A stretch of DNA of 64,000 bases, taken from assembly GCA_033961575.1 (NCBI GenBank), contig CM066737.1, positions 58,176,771-58,240,770 on the forward strand, in the 5' to 3' direction. This document shows positions 1-10,498 of this stretch, in pieces. Position 1 is the first letter of the stretch, and each line of letters opens with the position of its first letter. The DNA is from Aselliscus stoliczkanus (lineage: Eukaryota; Chordata; Mammalia; Chiroptera; Hipposideridae). The notes beneath the pieces were generated by a model. It was not told the origin of the DNA, did not search any database, and saw only the letters and a list, made by a program, of their open reading frames with translations. Made by a program: the position numbers and the translations under genes.

Positions 1-519
1 AGGACGGGCAGAGAAGAGAGAGGGTGAGCCATGAGAGGGAAGCCCCAGCCGTGGGAAGCTTGTCTGGTTGGGGGAGAGACCCTCTGGCCGCACTCCAAGC
101 TCACCAGCCTAGAGTTCCTTTGCCGGGAAGAGGAGTTCTAATATAGCCGGCAGTAAATTAGTGAGGACTCTCTTTGCTCAGCTCGGTGAGGCTAAGAGCG
201 GCTGGAGAATCAGTGGGGCCGGCGCCCGGGCTTGCTCGCCGGTGAGCACTTACCTGGTTCCTGGTGGACGGAGTAGCTGTGTGAGCTGGGCCCGGGAGCC
301 TGCGGGGACAGACTAAACTGAACACCTTTGGTGCAAAGGCTGGAGGTTGTTGCACTGTTGTTTCCGTGGTGTGGAGCATGCATGCCAGTGGTGTAGGGAG
401 GGCGCCATTTTGTCGGGCTGGGGCCCTCCCACGGAGAATCAGGTCCGAGACCTCATTGGTCTGGTGGAATTGGCGCAGAAGTACGTGTGTGCGTGCGCGT
501 GCACCTGCGGCCTTGAATC

Positions 520-781
520 CCTACCCTCTGCCCGGCTTATACTGCATTGCCAGGGAAACGCTGGGCGGGTGTGCTCCGGCTCCAACAGGCTGCTCACTGA
601 GACCCGGGAGTGTGCAAGCCGCCTCGGATCCCCACCCTCCGCACAGCTTGTGCTGTGTTGCCAGGCAAATGCCTGGTGGGCGTGATCCGGCTCCAACAGG
701 CCACTCACTGAGACGCGGGAGGGCGCAAGCTACCTGGGGTCCCCACTCACCTCACTGCACTTGCAGAGTTGCCAGACTGGT
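520..781 (+). repeat. 111-bp tandem repeat in L1 5' UTR (two units plus a partial third)
   Basis: Units 520-630 and 631-741 share the order 'gttgccagg', 'ccggctccaacagg', 'tcactgagac'. A third unit begins at 742 and diverges after about 40 bp. The L1 copies at 22.7 kb and 63.2 kb carry one unit at this place, so copy A has gained one. Confidence 0.75.
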
Positions 782-952
782 GATTGGTTGTCGGGCTGCT
801 CGGCCTGATCTGCGAGCAGCTGATTGGTACAGGCTGAGACTGGGAGTTTTCCTGGGAGTGTTGGGCCGTGAGCTGTGTGCCTGCGTGATCCAGCCAGGGC
901 TCTCCTGGTGATCTATCTAATATATCAAAGCAATCCCAGAGTGACAGCCAGA

Positions 953-1823
953 ATGGAGAAACAAAGAAACATGTCACAAGTAAAAGATCAGAAGAAACCT
1001 CTAGAAATGGAACTAAATGAAACAGAGGGATCCAACCTTTCAGAGACAGAGTTTAGAACACTGATGATAGGAATGTTTAAGGAACTTAGCGAGGACATGA
1101 AGAAGGATAGGGAAACCATAAAAAACAACCTGTTAGAACTAAAGAATACAATAACTGAAATGAAGAACACACTCGAAGGAATCACCAGTAGAGTAGATGA
1201 AGCAGAGGAGCGGATCAGTGATTTGGAAGATAAAATAGCAGAAATCACCCAGTTGGCACAGCAAAAAGACCAAAGAATAAAAAACAATGAAAATAGTTTA
1301 AGAGCCCTATGGGACAAAGTGAAACACAACCATCTTAGAATCATAGGAATACCAGAAGGAGAAGAGAAGAAGCAAGGGGTCGAGAATGTATTTGAAAAAA
1401 TTATAACTGAAACCTTCCCTACCCTGGTGAAGGAAATCAACATACATGCCCAGGAAGTGCAGAGGTTCCAAACAAGCTGAACCCAAACAGGTCCACACCA
1501 AGACACATCATAGTTACAATGGCAAAGGTTAAAGACAGAGACAGAATCCGAGAGGCTGCAAGAGAAAGACAGCAGGTTACATACAAAGGAACTCCTGTTA
1601 GACTAACAGCTGACTTATCTACAGAAACTCTGCAGGCCAGAGGGACTGGCAGGAGATACTCAAAGTGATACAAAATAAAGGCCTACAACCATGATTACTC
1701 TACTCAGCACGGCTATGACTTAAAATTGAAGGAGAAATAAAGAGCTTCTCAGAGAAGAGCAAGCTTAAGGAATTCATTACTACCAAGCCAGCATTGCAAG
1801 AAACGTTAAAAGGGCTTTTTTAA
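953..1823 (+). pseudogene. L1 ORF1 (RNA-binding protein p40-like), frameshifted
   Basis: The start at 953 is chosen because the two other complete ORF1 copies in the window begin at the equivalent ATG after 'cagccaga'. The first ~170 codons are open and contain the heptad-rich coiled-coil region (many I/L/K/E, e.g. VDEAEERISDLEDKIAEITQ) followed by the start of the RRM. Near 1462-1470 a base is lost relative to the copy at 29.3 kb ('agaggttcc' against 'agagagttcc') and the frame closes at 1480. Homology continues through the C-terminal domain to a TAA at 1821-1823. In L1 biology ORF1p is a trimeric RNA chaperone that coats L1 RNA. This copy could only make a truncated coiled-coil product. Confidence 0.9.
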
Positions 1824-1879
1824 ACAAAAGAAAGGGGTAAACAAGCTAACCCAGGGAGACCAGGAATACAAATGACAAA

Positions 1880-2281
1880 ATGGCAATACATATGCACCTA
1901 TCAATAATCATTTTAAACGTGAATGGGCTAAATGCTGCAATCAAAAGACATACAGTGGCTGAGTGGATAAGAAAATAGGACACATGTATATGCTGTTTAC
2001 AGATGGAATCAGATATTTCATGCAAATGGAAATGAGAAAAAAAAAAGCTGGAGTACCAATACTTATTTTGGACAAAATAGACTTTAAAATGGCTACAATA
2101 AAAGACAAAGAAGGGCACTATAACCCTAATAAACATCTATGCACCCAACATAGGAACTCCTAATTACATATAACAGATTTTAACAGACATAAAGACAGAG
2201 ATCAACAATAACACTATCATAGTAGGGGACTTCAACACCATTGTCAACAATGGACAGACCTTTTAGACAGAAAATCAACAC
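1880..2281 (+). pseudogene. L1 ORF2 5' fragment (endonuclease start only)
   Basis: The ATG at 1880 matches the ORF2 start of the copies at 24311 and 30255. The conserved opening ([19 protein letters not shown], carrying the catalytic Asn region of the APE-type endonuclease) is visible with in-frame stops and small deletions. Homology stops abruptly at about 2281, inside the endonuclease domain, and continues directly with 3' UTR sequence. Not functional. Confidence 0.85.
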
Positions 2282-2990
2282 AGAAAGAGTTGATATAAAG
2301 GAAAAACTGATGGTTGTTGGCTGGGAGGGAATGGGGAAGAGGGAGAGGGGGAAGGTTTTGGACAGTGTAGGTGGGACTACAATGTTGCCGCAGGGAGATG
2401 GGGGCAGTTCTGGGAATGTAATTGATAATGTTGTGAAGAGACTATTACGTTGTGTGAAATAAGTCAGTCGGAGAAGGACAGGTACCATGTGATCTCACTT
2501 GTGTGTGAAGTCTGAAGAGCTGAGTGAACAATCAAAGTAAACAGACATGTAGATGTAGAGGAAAAACTGAGGGTGGCTAGTTGGGAGGGGGGTGGCAATG
2601 GGGGGGAAGGGGATGGGATTAGACAATATTGCCACAGGGATATGAATCACAGTTCGGGGAATATAATAATGTTGTAAAACTTTTGTGGCGTGTCAGATAG
2701 TCACATGTCTTGTTAGGGAGACCACTTCATGGATGGAGTAGAGGCTTGATCACTGCACTGTACACCTGAAACTGATGTTGTATAGTATTGTATGCCAACT
2801 GTAACTGAATATGTGGATGGTCACGGGATGTGGAGTATACTGTGGAGTGGAATCAGGGGAGTTGTGATAGATATGTATGATATGGGGGGGAATGGGGTGG
2901 CGAACTGGGGGAGGGGGGTTGTCACTTTGGGGGGTAAAGAGTATAACTATTGCATTGTGTTGTACACTTGAAACTAATAAAAATAAATAA
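2282..2990 (+). repeat. Duplicated L1 3' end
   Basis: A 3' UTR segment (2282-2455: G-rich block 'gaatggggaagaggg', then 'aatgttgtgaag') is followed by the final ORF2 codons (SQSEKD-like, about 2460-2480) and a second pass through the same 3' UTR (2545-2990), ending with the typical 'gttgtacacttgaaac' motif and an A-rich tail. The two passes differ at many sites. Confidence 0.75.
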
Positions 2991-3312
2991 ATATTTTTTT
3001 TTTAAAAAAAGGCATTTACCTAATATATATTAAAGCAATGTGATAAAAAAGAAAATATTGTATTTCTGCTTGATGTGTAAAAACTAAACAGCATGTCAAC
3101 AATATGCTTGAAAAATATTATTATCAACAATATTGTTTGGAATATCTCAATCTACACTTGTTTGTCTTTTAGATTGTGTTCAATCATTTTGTTATTATAA
3201 ATTCTGCTGTAATAAAGAAGATTGTAACTACCGGGGGTACCAAAAATGTATATAGGTGGACACTTTCATCAACGTTGCTCAAGCAGTAATTTTCCATAAT
3301 CAGAAGTGTCTG

Positions 3313-3362
3313 AAAGAGAAAAAAAATAAAAAAATTAAAAAAAAATTAAAAAATTAAAAAAA
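3313..3362 (+). repeat. 50-bp A-rich micro-insertion with target-site duplication
   Basis: An almost pure A/T run with repeated 'ttaaaaa' is flanked by direct repeats 'agaagtgtctg' at 3302-3312 and 3363-3373. This looks like integration of little more than a retrotransposon tail. Confidence 0.65.
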
Positions 3363-3490
3363 AGAAGTGTCTGGATGCTGATGGTAACCACTTCGTGCAT
3401 GTCTCGTAAGTGTAGAAGTCAAACCTGACTCATATTCATCTTTTGTTATCAGTATAGATTATTACAATTTTAATAGTTTTTTTCTTTTCT

Positions 3491-3932
3491 TTTTTTTTTT
3501 TAAAGATTTTATTGGGGAATTGGCAGAGGGGAACAGCGTTGGGGAATTGGGGAAGGGGAACAGACAAGTTGCTATCTTTTTGTTCCTCAGTTTAGTTGCA
3601 GAGTACGTTGCCTCACTGTTGGTATCATCATTGCGCTCTTCCCGGACGAGGCAGATCGGTCGCCGGCCTCTGGATGTCGCTCACTGCGTCTATTGGCAGC
3701 TCACGCTGGCTGCCAGCCGCTCACGCTGGCTTCAGGCCACTCACTGTAGCCTATGGCAGCCCACTGCAGCAGGGGCTGCAGCCCACACCATCACCGGAGC
3801 TCGCACAGCCCAGCTCCAGGTGGAGCTGTCGTCAGCTGTAGAGGGTAGTGTCACTGGCCCTCATGTGGGATCCGAACCGGGGCTGCTGGCATCCCAAAAC
3901 CAGCGCTTAACCAATGCGCCACTCGGCCGGTC
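3491..3932 (-). mobile_element. Long-form tRNA-derived T+ SINE
   Basis: On the minus strand it begins at 3932 with 'ggaccggccgagtggcgca', an A-box-like tRNA start, followed by a B-box-like 'ggttcggatcc'. It continues through a GC-rich body (short 'agccagcgtgag' repeats) and ends with polyadenylation signal AATAAA, terminator TCTTT and an A tail near 3500. The T-rich flanks 'agtttttttcttttct' (about 3474-3490 and 3934-3949) are the target-site duplication. It lies inside the mariner element. Confidence 0.85.
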
Positions 3933-4079
3933 CAGTTTTTTTCTTTTCTTAAACCGTGTATACAATTTTTTGGCACCCTCTGTATATTCTTTCACATTTA
4001 CATAATCTGTTTTTTCACATTGACAATAGCTTTACTATTTTTGTTTAGAAGTTTTTTAATATAAAAAATTAAATACAAA

Positions 4080-4965
4080 AGTTTAAAGTGAAAGATCCCC
4101 ATAGTCTCTACAGCCATAGATAAATAGTTTGCTGTATAATTTGCAAGAATTTTTTCTGAGCATATTTAGCAATACTAATAATATTTAAAATTTAATTGAA
4201 AGAAAATTATTGTGTATTATTCATAGATTTGAAATCTTTTTCTCATGTAGTGTAATATTATACACCTATCATGTCTATAACTATGAGTTTAAGGCATCCT
4301 TTTACATGGCTTCATAGTATTACACTGTATGAATATACCATAATATTTCTAACCATTACCTACAATAACTTAGATTTTTCTTTACTACAAGAAACTCTTA
4401 GATTAAACATCCTGTACACACATTGGGGTACCCGATTGATAACTTTTTAGCAATAAATTTGCTGGATGAGTTTTACCAATATATCAAAGTAGAAGTACAT
4501 AATTATGATACATAATATCAAATTACCTCCAGAAAAGCTGTATGCATTTTCACTTAAATCAACAGAAAATAAGATAACTTATTTTTCACTCTCTTATCAA
4601 CATAGAGTATTATCTTTCTTTTTCGTATCAGCTAATCTATAAGCAAAAAAAATTATTTGTTGATTATTAATGAAGTTGAGTATTTTCCCCCATGTTTATT
4701 CGCTGTTTGTATTTCCACTTCTGTGAATTGTCCATGGGGTGCTAATTTTCTTTTTCCTTTTGTAAGGTTGTTTTTTGTTTGTTTGTTTTTTGGTTTTTGT
4801 TTTGTTTTCTTTTTGGTATATGCTAACGACAATAACTGATGCATTTGTTGCAAATATTTTCCCTATTAGATTTTTGCCTTTTACATTGCCTATCAGAAAA
4901 CTACTATCACATTGTTTTAATTTGTATTTCTGATTACTGATGAATTTGAGCATATTTTTGTTGAC
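4080..4965 (-). mobile_element. Ancient LINE remnant (probably L1M class)
   Basis: Diverged blocks read like old L1 3' sequence on the minus strand: 'tgtatgaatataccataata', later 'ttgcatttc'-type motifs and 'tgattactgatgaatttgag'. No open frame of note. The call rests on remembered consensus phrasing, so the subfamily is open. Confidence 0.4.
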
Positions 4966-5154
4966 ATGTTTAGTCTAATGCCTTTTAAAAAAATTCTAAA
5001 TCACATACAGGTTTGTTTTTAAATGTATGCCATAAAAAACCAATATCCTTTCAATTGAACAAAACAAGGGAAAGGAAACTGTTTCAAAAAGTTACTAATG
5101 AAATCTGATTAAAATACAATATAGTAATACAAAGTAAAATAATACTTCGTATTG

Positions 5155-5655
5155 GGGTCGGCTGAGTGGCTCAGTTGGTTAAGAGGTGGCTTAGAGCGTG
5201 TGCTCTGAGCAACAGGGCCACTGGTTCAATTCCCACATGGGCCAGTGAATGCTGCGCCCTAGCTGAGCTGTCGCTGAGCTGCCAACAGGTAGCAGGATGC
5301 CTCAGCTAGCATAACAACAAGATTGCCTGTTCAATGGTATGCTATGCCCAACCACAACTAAGACTGAACTCGGCACCTTGAGCTGAGCTGCAGCCCAGAT
5401 GGCTAAGTGGATAGGGCATGCGCTCTTAACAGCAAGGCTGCTGGTTTGATTCGCGCATGAGATGGTGGCTACACCCACCTGCAACTAAGATTGAACACAG
5501 GACCTTGAGCTTAGAGGCCATGAGCTGCTGACAGGAAGCCAGATGGCGACTGGTGCCCTCCACAACAAAGATTGAAGAACAACTTGGCTGGTCCCCTTCC
5601 CCAATTCCCCAACACTGTTCCCCTCCCCCAATTCCCCAATAAAATCTTTAAAAAA
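5155..5655 (+). mobile_element. Compound SINE: Ves-like head, second tRNA-like unit, T+ tail
   Basis: The first module (5155-5295) has a tRNA-like head 'ctgagtggctcagttggtta', B-box-like 'ggttcaattcc' and the 'gagctgccaacaggtagcag' segment also seen in the short SINEs at 20143 and 58181. After a linker with 'gaactcggcaccttgagctg' a second tRNA-like unit starts near 5395 ('agatggctaagtggataggg', then 'ggtttgattcgc'). The 3' end (about 5550-5650) is the same tail as the long-form SINEs: repeated 'ccaattcccca', then AATAAA-TCTTT-A(n). No clean target-site duplication was found. Confidence 0.75.
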
Positions 5656-5659
5656 AAGA

Positions 5660-8310
5660 ATAAACTTAAAAAATTTTCATAAATATATTTAACTGATGTT
5701 TCTTTCATTTTGTAATTCTAAGTCCTTTCTTCCTTTCTGGATTATAAAATATCATACAATGCAGATTATAAAATATCATACAATGCAGAAATGCCATAAA
5801 AGAAATTTAGATTTTCTGCTGTTATAACAAATACTTTGGAACACTTTCATAATAAAAATCAAACCTCTCCCTGAACGCTCCAATCTTATCCTCCAGAGTT
5901 AACAAGTTTCTGTTTACCCTTTATAATATTTCCTATGTATGGATTTTGTTCTTTGAATTTTTTAATTGGACCACATTTTACACATTCACCCTGAAAATGT
6001 GACAGGGTGGAGGTGGTGAAGATTTCCTTGAAAATATGTGCACAAGAAGTGCAGTGCTGGCTGATTGTGTGTCCTAATTGGAAGATGCTGGACAACTTGG
6101 TAAGGGCAGGGGGATGCTGTCTTTGTGGTAATATATTGTTCCTGGATTTGGTTCCATGTACCACCTCCTCTACCCACTCTTACATTTTTAAGTTTGGGAT
6201 CCATTGCCTTTTTTTCTGCAGTGGCTGTTTTGTGGTGTGGACTTTTATCTCACTCTTCGGAACCTAAAGGAAACACTCTTCTGTCATGTAAAATAAGGGG
6301 TAAGTTAAGGGGAAAGGAAAGCACAGGGAATGGGGTAGGTGGTAGCTTCATTCCCTTACCTCAAACACCATTCATGGGGTACATGACTCAGTTTAATGGA
6401 ACTGGTGTAATCATGCTCTTCCCTTCCCCTATTGCCATCAGAGCACCCATTCCACCACATAGAAATGACAGTGGCTCACAGTTAAAATGGAACGTACAAG
6501 TTTTCATTCTTTTCTCCACATGGTGTCCAGATGATGCTGCCCCTCAAATATATTCACATCTGAACTTGACACGCTCCTACTGCTTTTACTACTAGTGGGG
6601 TAAAGCTCCCCCAGATTCTGACTCTTGGCAGATCCATTCTCAAGTTAGTGAAAACCCTTCTTTCACTTTCCCTTCGAACGTGCCACTCAGCCTGTCTTTA
6701 CAGGCACACTGAGGTTAGAAGGGAACAGGGCCAAGGACCCAAGTCAGACAGTAACTGTATAACTGTGCACTCCCAGGGCACTGGTTACCAACTGACAAGC
6801 ACCTTTCTGAGCCTGGTGGATCAGTCCATGAGATCAGGGGGGTGTCAGGATCCTCCTCTGGGAGAGGGCTATTTCTGGGCAAGAGTTGGAACTCACAGTT
6901 TCTGTTCAGTTCAGCAGTTTCAGACATAGAGAGATTTTGTCATAGAGTAAAGCGGTTCATGGGCCAGATTATTTTAAAGGAATTAATTTGGGATTCCTGG
7001 AAAAGTGAGGGGAGCTGCCTCTATTAAGAGCCAGGAAAAGGGCTTCTCAGAAATTAACCCCAGTCCCTGAGACTAACTGGGGAGGAGGATGGAGTTCAAA
7101 GTCCTTCGATGAGGCCTCTCGGCAAGGACCCTGGGGGAAGAGGAACACCATGTCCAGCATAATCTACCTAAAGCCAGAGTAAGGATTTGCAGGCATTATC
7201 CAAAAGGAGATAACCATATATGGTAAAGCAGTGGCTAGATGTATTCGATGAAAGCGGCAGAAAAGAATCGCAAATTGTTTTCCTCTATGAAATGAGGAAC
7301 ATCAAATACATCAGCCAGTGAATAAAAGGATCTTAGGAAAACTAGCAGTCTAGCAGTAACTCCTCCACCCAGGGCTGAACTGGGAACCAAGTCTGAAGAG
7401 CAGTTCTGAATGCCAAGTTCCAGGTTCCAGAGGGAACACAAGAAGCAGGTAATAATGAAGCCACCCTGTTGCCAGGTCAACAGACATTGAGCTCCTCTGG
7501 TCAGACTCCCTTTAAACCTCTGGCACAAATCACCCAGCACTGTGAAATGAGTGAATTAGGAGACGACAACCTGGAGGGTTTGTGGCGTGGAAAGGCTCCT
7601 CTTCCAGTGCTTCAACATAATAAACTCCTGGCTGTTGGTAGAGTGAAGAGAGGGTCTTCTTTGGGTGGAAAATCTGCCCATCACAATGGGTGGTTAGTCA
7701 GATATGATTCTTTATTACTGTTTCATGTTGCAGTTAATCTTCTCTCTTCTGCTGCTCATCACATTAGTGTTACGCATGGCCTTTGAAACTTGGAAATAAC
7801 TTTGGACAACTTAACTCCTGGAGATGCAGCCTCTCTAAGAAAGATTCTCAAACTCAGTTGATGTCTGCACCTCTCAGAAAGAAAAGAACAAAGGCCACGC
7901 TAAAAGGGAGAAGAAGGTCATGTAGTCCATTGTTATCGCCTTTTGATATTGAATCACTAACTCTGGCTTTGCTCACAGAAGCATGGATCTCCATGCCATT
8001 TGGCATAAGAACAGAAAACATCAAGATACAGCAAATTTCCTTGTCTTTGCCTCCATGTACTTTTGTCATTATGGACAGGTTTGGGAGGAGATATCTACCT
8101 GCAAAAAAGGAACATCTCTGACTGTTTTGTTTGCTTTGGCCCAAGTGGGGCCTCCGGGCTGTTTGCTGTGGAGATACCAGTTAATGGGCCCTTGGGGGCC
8201 CACCTTTAGGAGGAGGAGGAGGGCTGCTGGGTGGACTTCCATGTTCTAATAGATTTGGGCCAGGAAAAAAAAAGTTTCTCATTTTGTACAGGTTTTGCAA
8301 ATAACCTTAC
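5660..8310. other. Intergenic DNA without recognised genes
   Basis: Unique-looking, moderately AT-rich sequence. A direct repeat 'gattataaaatatcataca' occurs twice at 5741-5782. Short ORFs occur (for example 6125-6595) but lack repetitive codon structure, splice context or family resemblance, so I treat them as chance. Confidence 0.6.
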
Positions 8311-8312
8311 TG

Positions 8313-8505
8313 CCAATACTCTTTACTATGTGACAAGGATTGTGTTAAGTGCTCTACTTACGCCATTTAATCCTCACCACAAGCCTATGAGGTTGGTACT
8401 ATTATCCCCATTTTATCAGAGAGGAAGCACCAGCTCATTATCAGTGGCAAGGCTGGAACTCAAACACAGACCATATGACCCCCAGACACACACTCTCAGC
8501 CCTTA
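8313..8505 (-). mobile_element. MIR SINE remnant
   Basis: Diagnostic MIR core phrasing on the reverse orientation: 'actatgtgacaaggattgtg', 'atttaatcctcaccacaag', 'cctatgaggttggtac' and 'atccccattttatcagaga'. Diverged ancient copy. Confidence 0.85.
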
Positions 8506-8719
8506 GGATGTTCTGTGGAGGGCAGACAGTGTGGCAGTCTTCTGTAGTCCTGGGTGTACAACTTGATGAGATGGGATGATTTCTCCTGGTCACCTCAATT
8601 TTCCCTTGGCTTGACATGAGCTTTGAGACCCTAGCTTGGTACGGAATCAAGACGACCAGGCCTCTTAACATTTCATAAGTAGACTGATGACAAACTTATA
8701 TAGAGTAGAGGAATTATTT

Positions 8720-9390
8720 ACACATTAGCAAATAATGTTCTTGTTTTAGTTTTTACATATTCTTCTTTGAAGTATAATTCTTACCAACGGTGAAGGATAA
8801 CAAAATGTAATTTCCTTGGAATTTTCTATGTAGGTAATCATATGATCTGCAAATAGTGAGTTTTCTTCCTTTCTGATCTGCATGCCTTTATTTTCTTTTC
8901 TTGCCTTATCACAATGGTTGGAACTTCCAACACTATGTTGAATAAGAGTGTCAAGAGCAGAAATCCTTGCCTTGCTTCTGACTTTAGGGGAAGAAGCATT
9001 TATATATCGTTTAGTACAGCATTAACTGTAATCTTTTGTACATGCTCTGTATCAAGCTGAGGAACTTCCCCCTCTATTTTAATTTGTTGAGATTTTTTTT
9101 TTGTCATAAATGGGTGTTGGATTTTGTCAAATTCTTTATCACTGTTGGTTGATATGATAATATTAGTTTCTCCTTTAGACTCTCGGTATGGTAGATTACA
9201 TCTGTTGGTTTTTGAATGTTGAACCAGCCTTGTATCCCTGGAATAAATCACACTTGATCATGGTGTTTAATTCTTTTTATAGTATATTGCTTTATTGTAT
9301 TTGCTAGTATTTTGTTAAAGGTTTTTGTCCTTATGTTCATGGGGGATAATGATCTGTAGTTTCTTTTCTTTTCTTTCTTTCTTTCTTTCT

Positions 9391-9449
<59 letters not shown>

Positions 9450-9660
9450 GCCTTTGTACTGGTTCTGGTATCAGAATAATACTAGATTCTAAAATGAAAA
9501 TGTTCCCTCCTCTTCTATTTTCTGGAAATGATGTTAATTCTTCTTTAAGGTTTGGTGGAATTCTTTAATAAACTATCTGGGCAAATTTGTATGATTAAGC
9601 CCAGTTTTGTTTTAAATGATTTTTGTGTAAGTTTTTGTCACTGAAGTCCCTTCTTCCTTT
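8720..9660 (-). mobile_element. Old L1 ORF2 fragment (reverse-transcriptase region)
   Basis: Read on the minus strand it matches L1 ORF2 text: the RT-region phrase at 9190-9260 ('gaaccagccttgtatccctg' on the plus strand) and the 'tgcctttgtactggttctgg' block after 9450. It is split by a CTTT microsatellite. Many substitutions and stops; no coding capacity. Confidence 0.75.
9361..9449. repeat. (CTTT)n microsatellite
   Basis: About 85 bp of CTTT units, almost pure, within the old L1. Polypyrimidine tract on the plus strand. Confidence 0.95.
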
Positions 9661-10204
9661 TTTTTTCATCCTTAAAATGGGTGTTTCGTTGTAATTTTAC
9701 ATCCACTCCAAAACTTAAAGTGTTTCACTTAGTAGGACTGTCAATGACACCTTCCTCTTCAAAACTGTTGGGGAGCTATAGGCACAACCCCATGCCCTGT
9801 GAGATAATCTGCAAGGACTGGCAAAGCTGAGAGTCTCTCTGGGGTGCTCTAAGGGCTCAAGCCTTCTTTTGGTCCTTTCTCCTATGGCTGCCTAGAGAGC
9901 CCTGGGGTTTGTACTTCCTTTCTCAGGCTGGTCCATACAACAAAACAGACAGTATAGAAAAGTCAAACAATCTAAAACTTAGAAACAAATGAAACTGGGG
10001 AGAAGGGATAGTGCAGGAAACCAAACTCAAGAATGTAAAATTGCAGTGGGATAACTTCCTCCTGCCGTAACCAAGCTGTATTCAAAATGTAGGACATAGT
10101 GTTTAATTGAGCATTGGTATTACAGTTGGAAAATTCAGGGGAAGAGGGAAAGATCCAAGAGAAACTGCAACCTGTCTCTATGGGTTTTAAAAAATTCTCC
10201 CTTT
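9661..10204. other. Intergenic, nothing identified
   Basis: No gene, structured RNA or confident repeat. The block around 9770-9960 is less AT-rich and may be an ancient LTR remnant, but I see no LTR ends. Confidence 0.5.
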
Positions 10205-10215
10205 AAAAAGAATAT

Positions 10216-10317
10216 GGAGGGCCAGCCGAGTGGCGCGGTGGTTAAGTGCTGGCTTGGGACACCTGCGGTCCTGGTTCGGGTCCCACATGTGAGGACCAGT
10301 GACACTGTCCTCAAAAA
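10216..10317 (+). mobile_element. Short-form tRNA-head SINE
   Basis: Only the tRNA-like head ('gggccagccgagtggcgcgg', B box 'ggttcgggtcc') plus 'cagtgacactgtcctc' and an A tail. Target-site duplication 'aaaaagaatat' at 10205-10215 and 10318-10328. The same short form occurs at 39192 and 59435, with the same diagnostic 'gcgcggtgg' or close variant and 'cacatgtgagg'. Confidence 0.85.
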
Positions 10318-10498
10318 AAAAAGAATATTGATTGAGCTAGCTGAGTGGTGCATTGATTAAGAGCTGACTTGGGACACCAGCTCTAAGCAGCAGGACCCTG
10401 GTTCAGATCCCACATATGAGGGCCAGTGACACTGCCCTCTATAGCTAACATGGTGAACAACAGCTCCACCTGGAGCTGGGCTGCCATGAGTCCCTGGC

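Larger units (their letters stand above)
1..3005 (+). mobile_element. LINE-1 copy A, 5' end outside window, internally deleted and rearranged
   Basis: The segment aligns by eye with the L1 starting at 62512: base 1 here matches about base 62688 there, so roughly 175 bp of the 5' end lie outside the window. Order: GC-rich 5' UTR (1-952), ORF1 (953-1823, frameshifted), the first ~400 bp of ORF2 (1880-2281), a jump into 3' UTR sequence (2282-2455), a return to the last ORF2 codons (about 2456-2515), then a second 3' UTR ending near 2990 in an A/T-rich tail. The element cannot be autonomous, because most of the endonuclease and all of the reverse transcriptase are missing. The target-site duplication cannot be checked because the 5' flank is absent. 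Confidence 0.93.
3231..3982. mobile_element. Mariner-type non-autonomous DNA transposon, interrupted by a SINE
   Basis: The terminal sequences are inverted copies: left end 'ccgggggtaccaaaaatgta' from 3231, and the right end read on the minus strand 'cagagggtgccaaaaaattg' from 3982. Both are flanked by TA (3229-3230 and 3983-3984), the dinucleotide target duplicated by Tc1/mariner elements. Without the SINE (3491-3932) and the A-rich insert (3313-3362) the element is under about 260 bp, so it has no room for a transposase. A second, partial copy lies at 49147-49296. Family membership is inferred from TIR form and TA target only. Confidence 0.65.

Noticed and set aside
9361..9449. CRISPR-like or satellite array
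   Set aside because: Simple 4-bp microsatellite; no spacer structure anywhere in the window, and the genome is mammalian.
10216..10290. Possible tRNA genes at the SINE heads
   Set aside because: A and B boxes are present but the fold is not cloverleaf-complete, and each head continues directly into SINE or A tail with target-site duplications.
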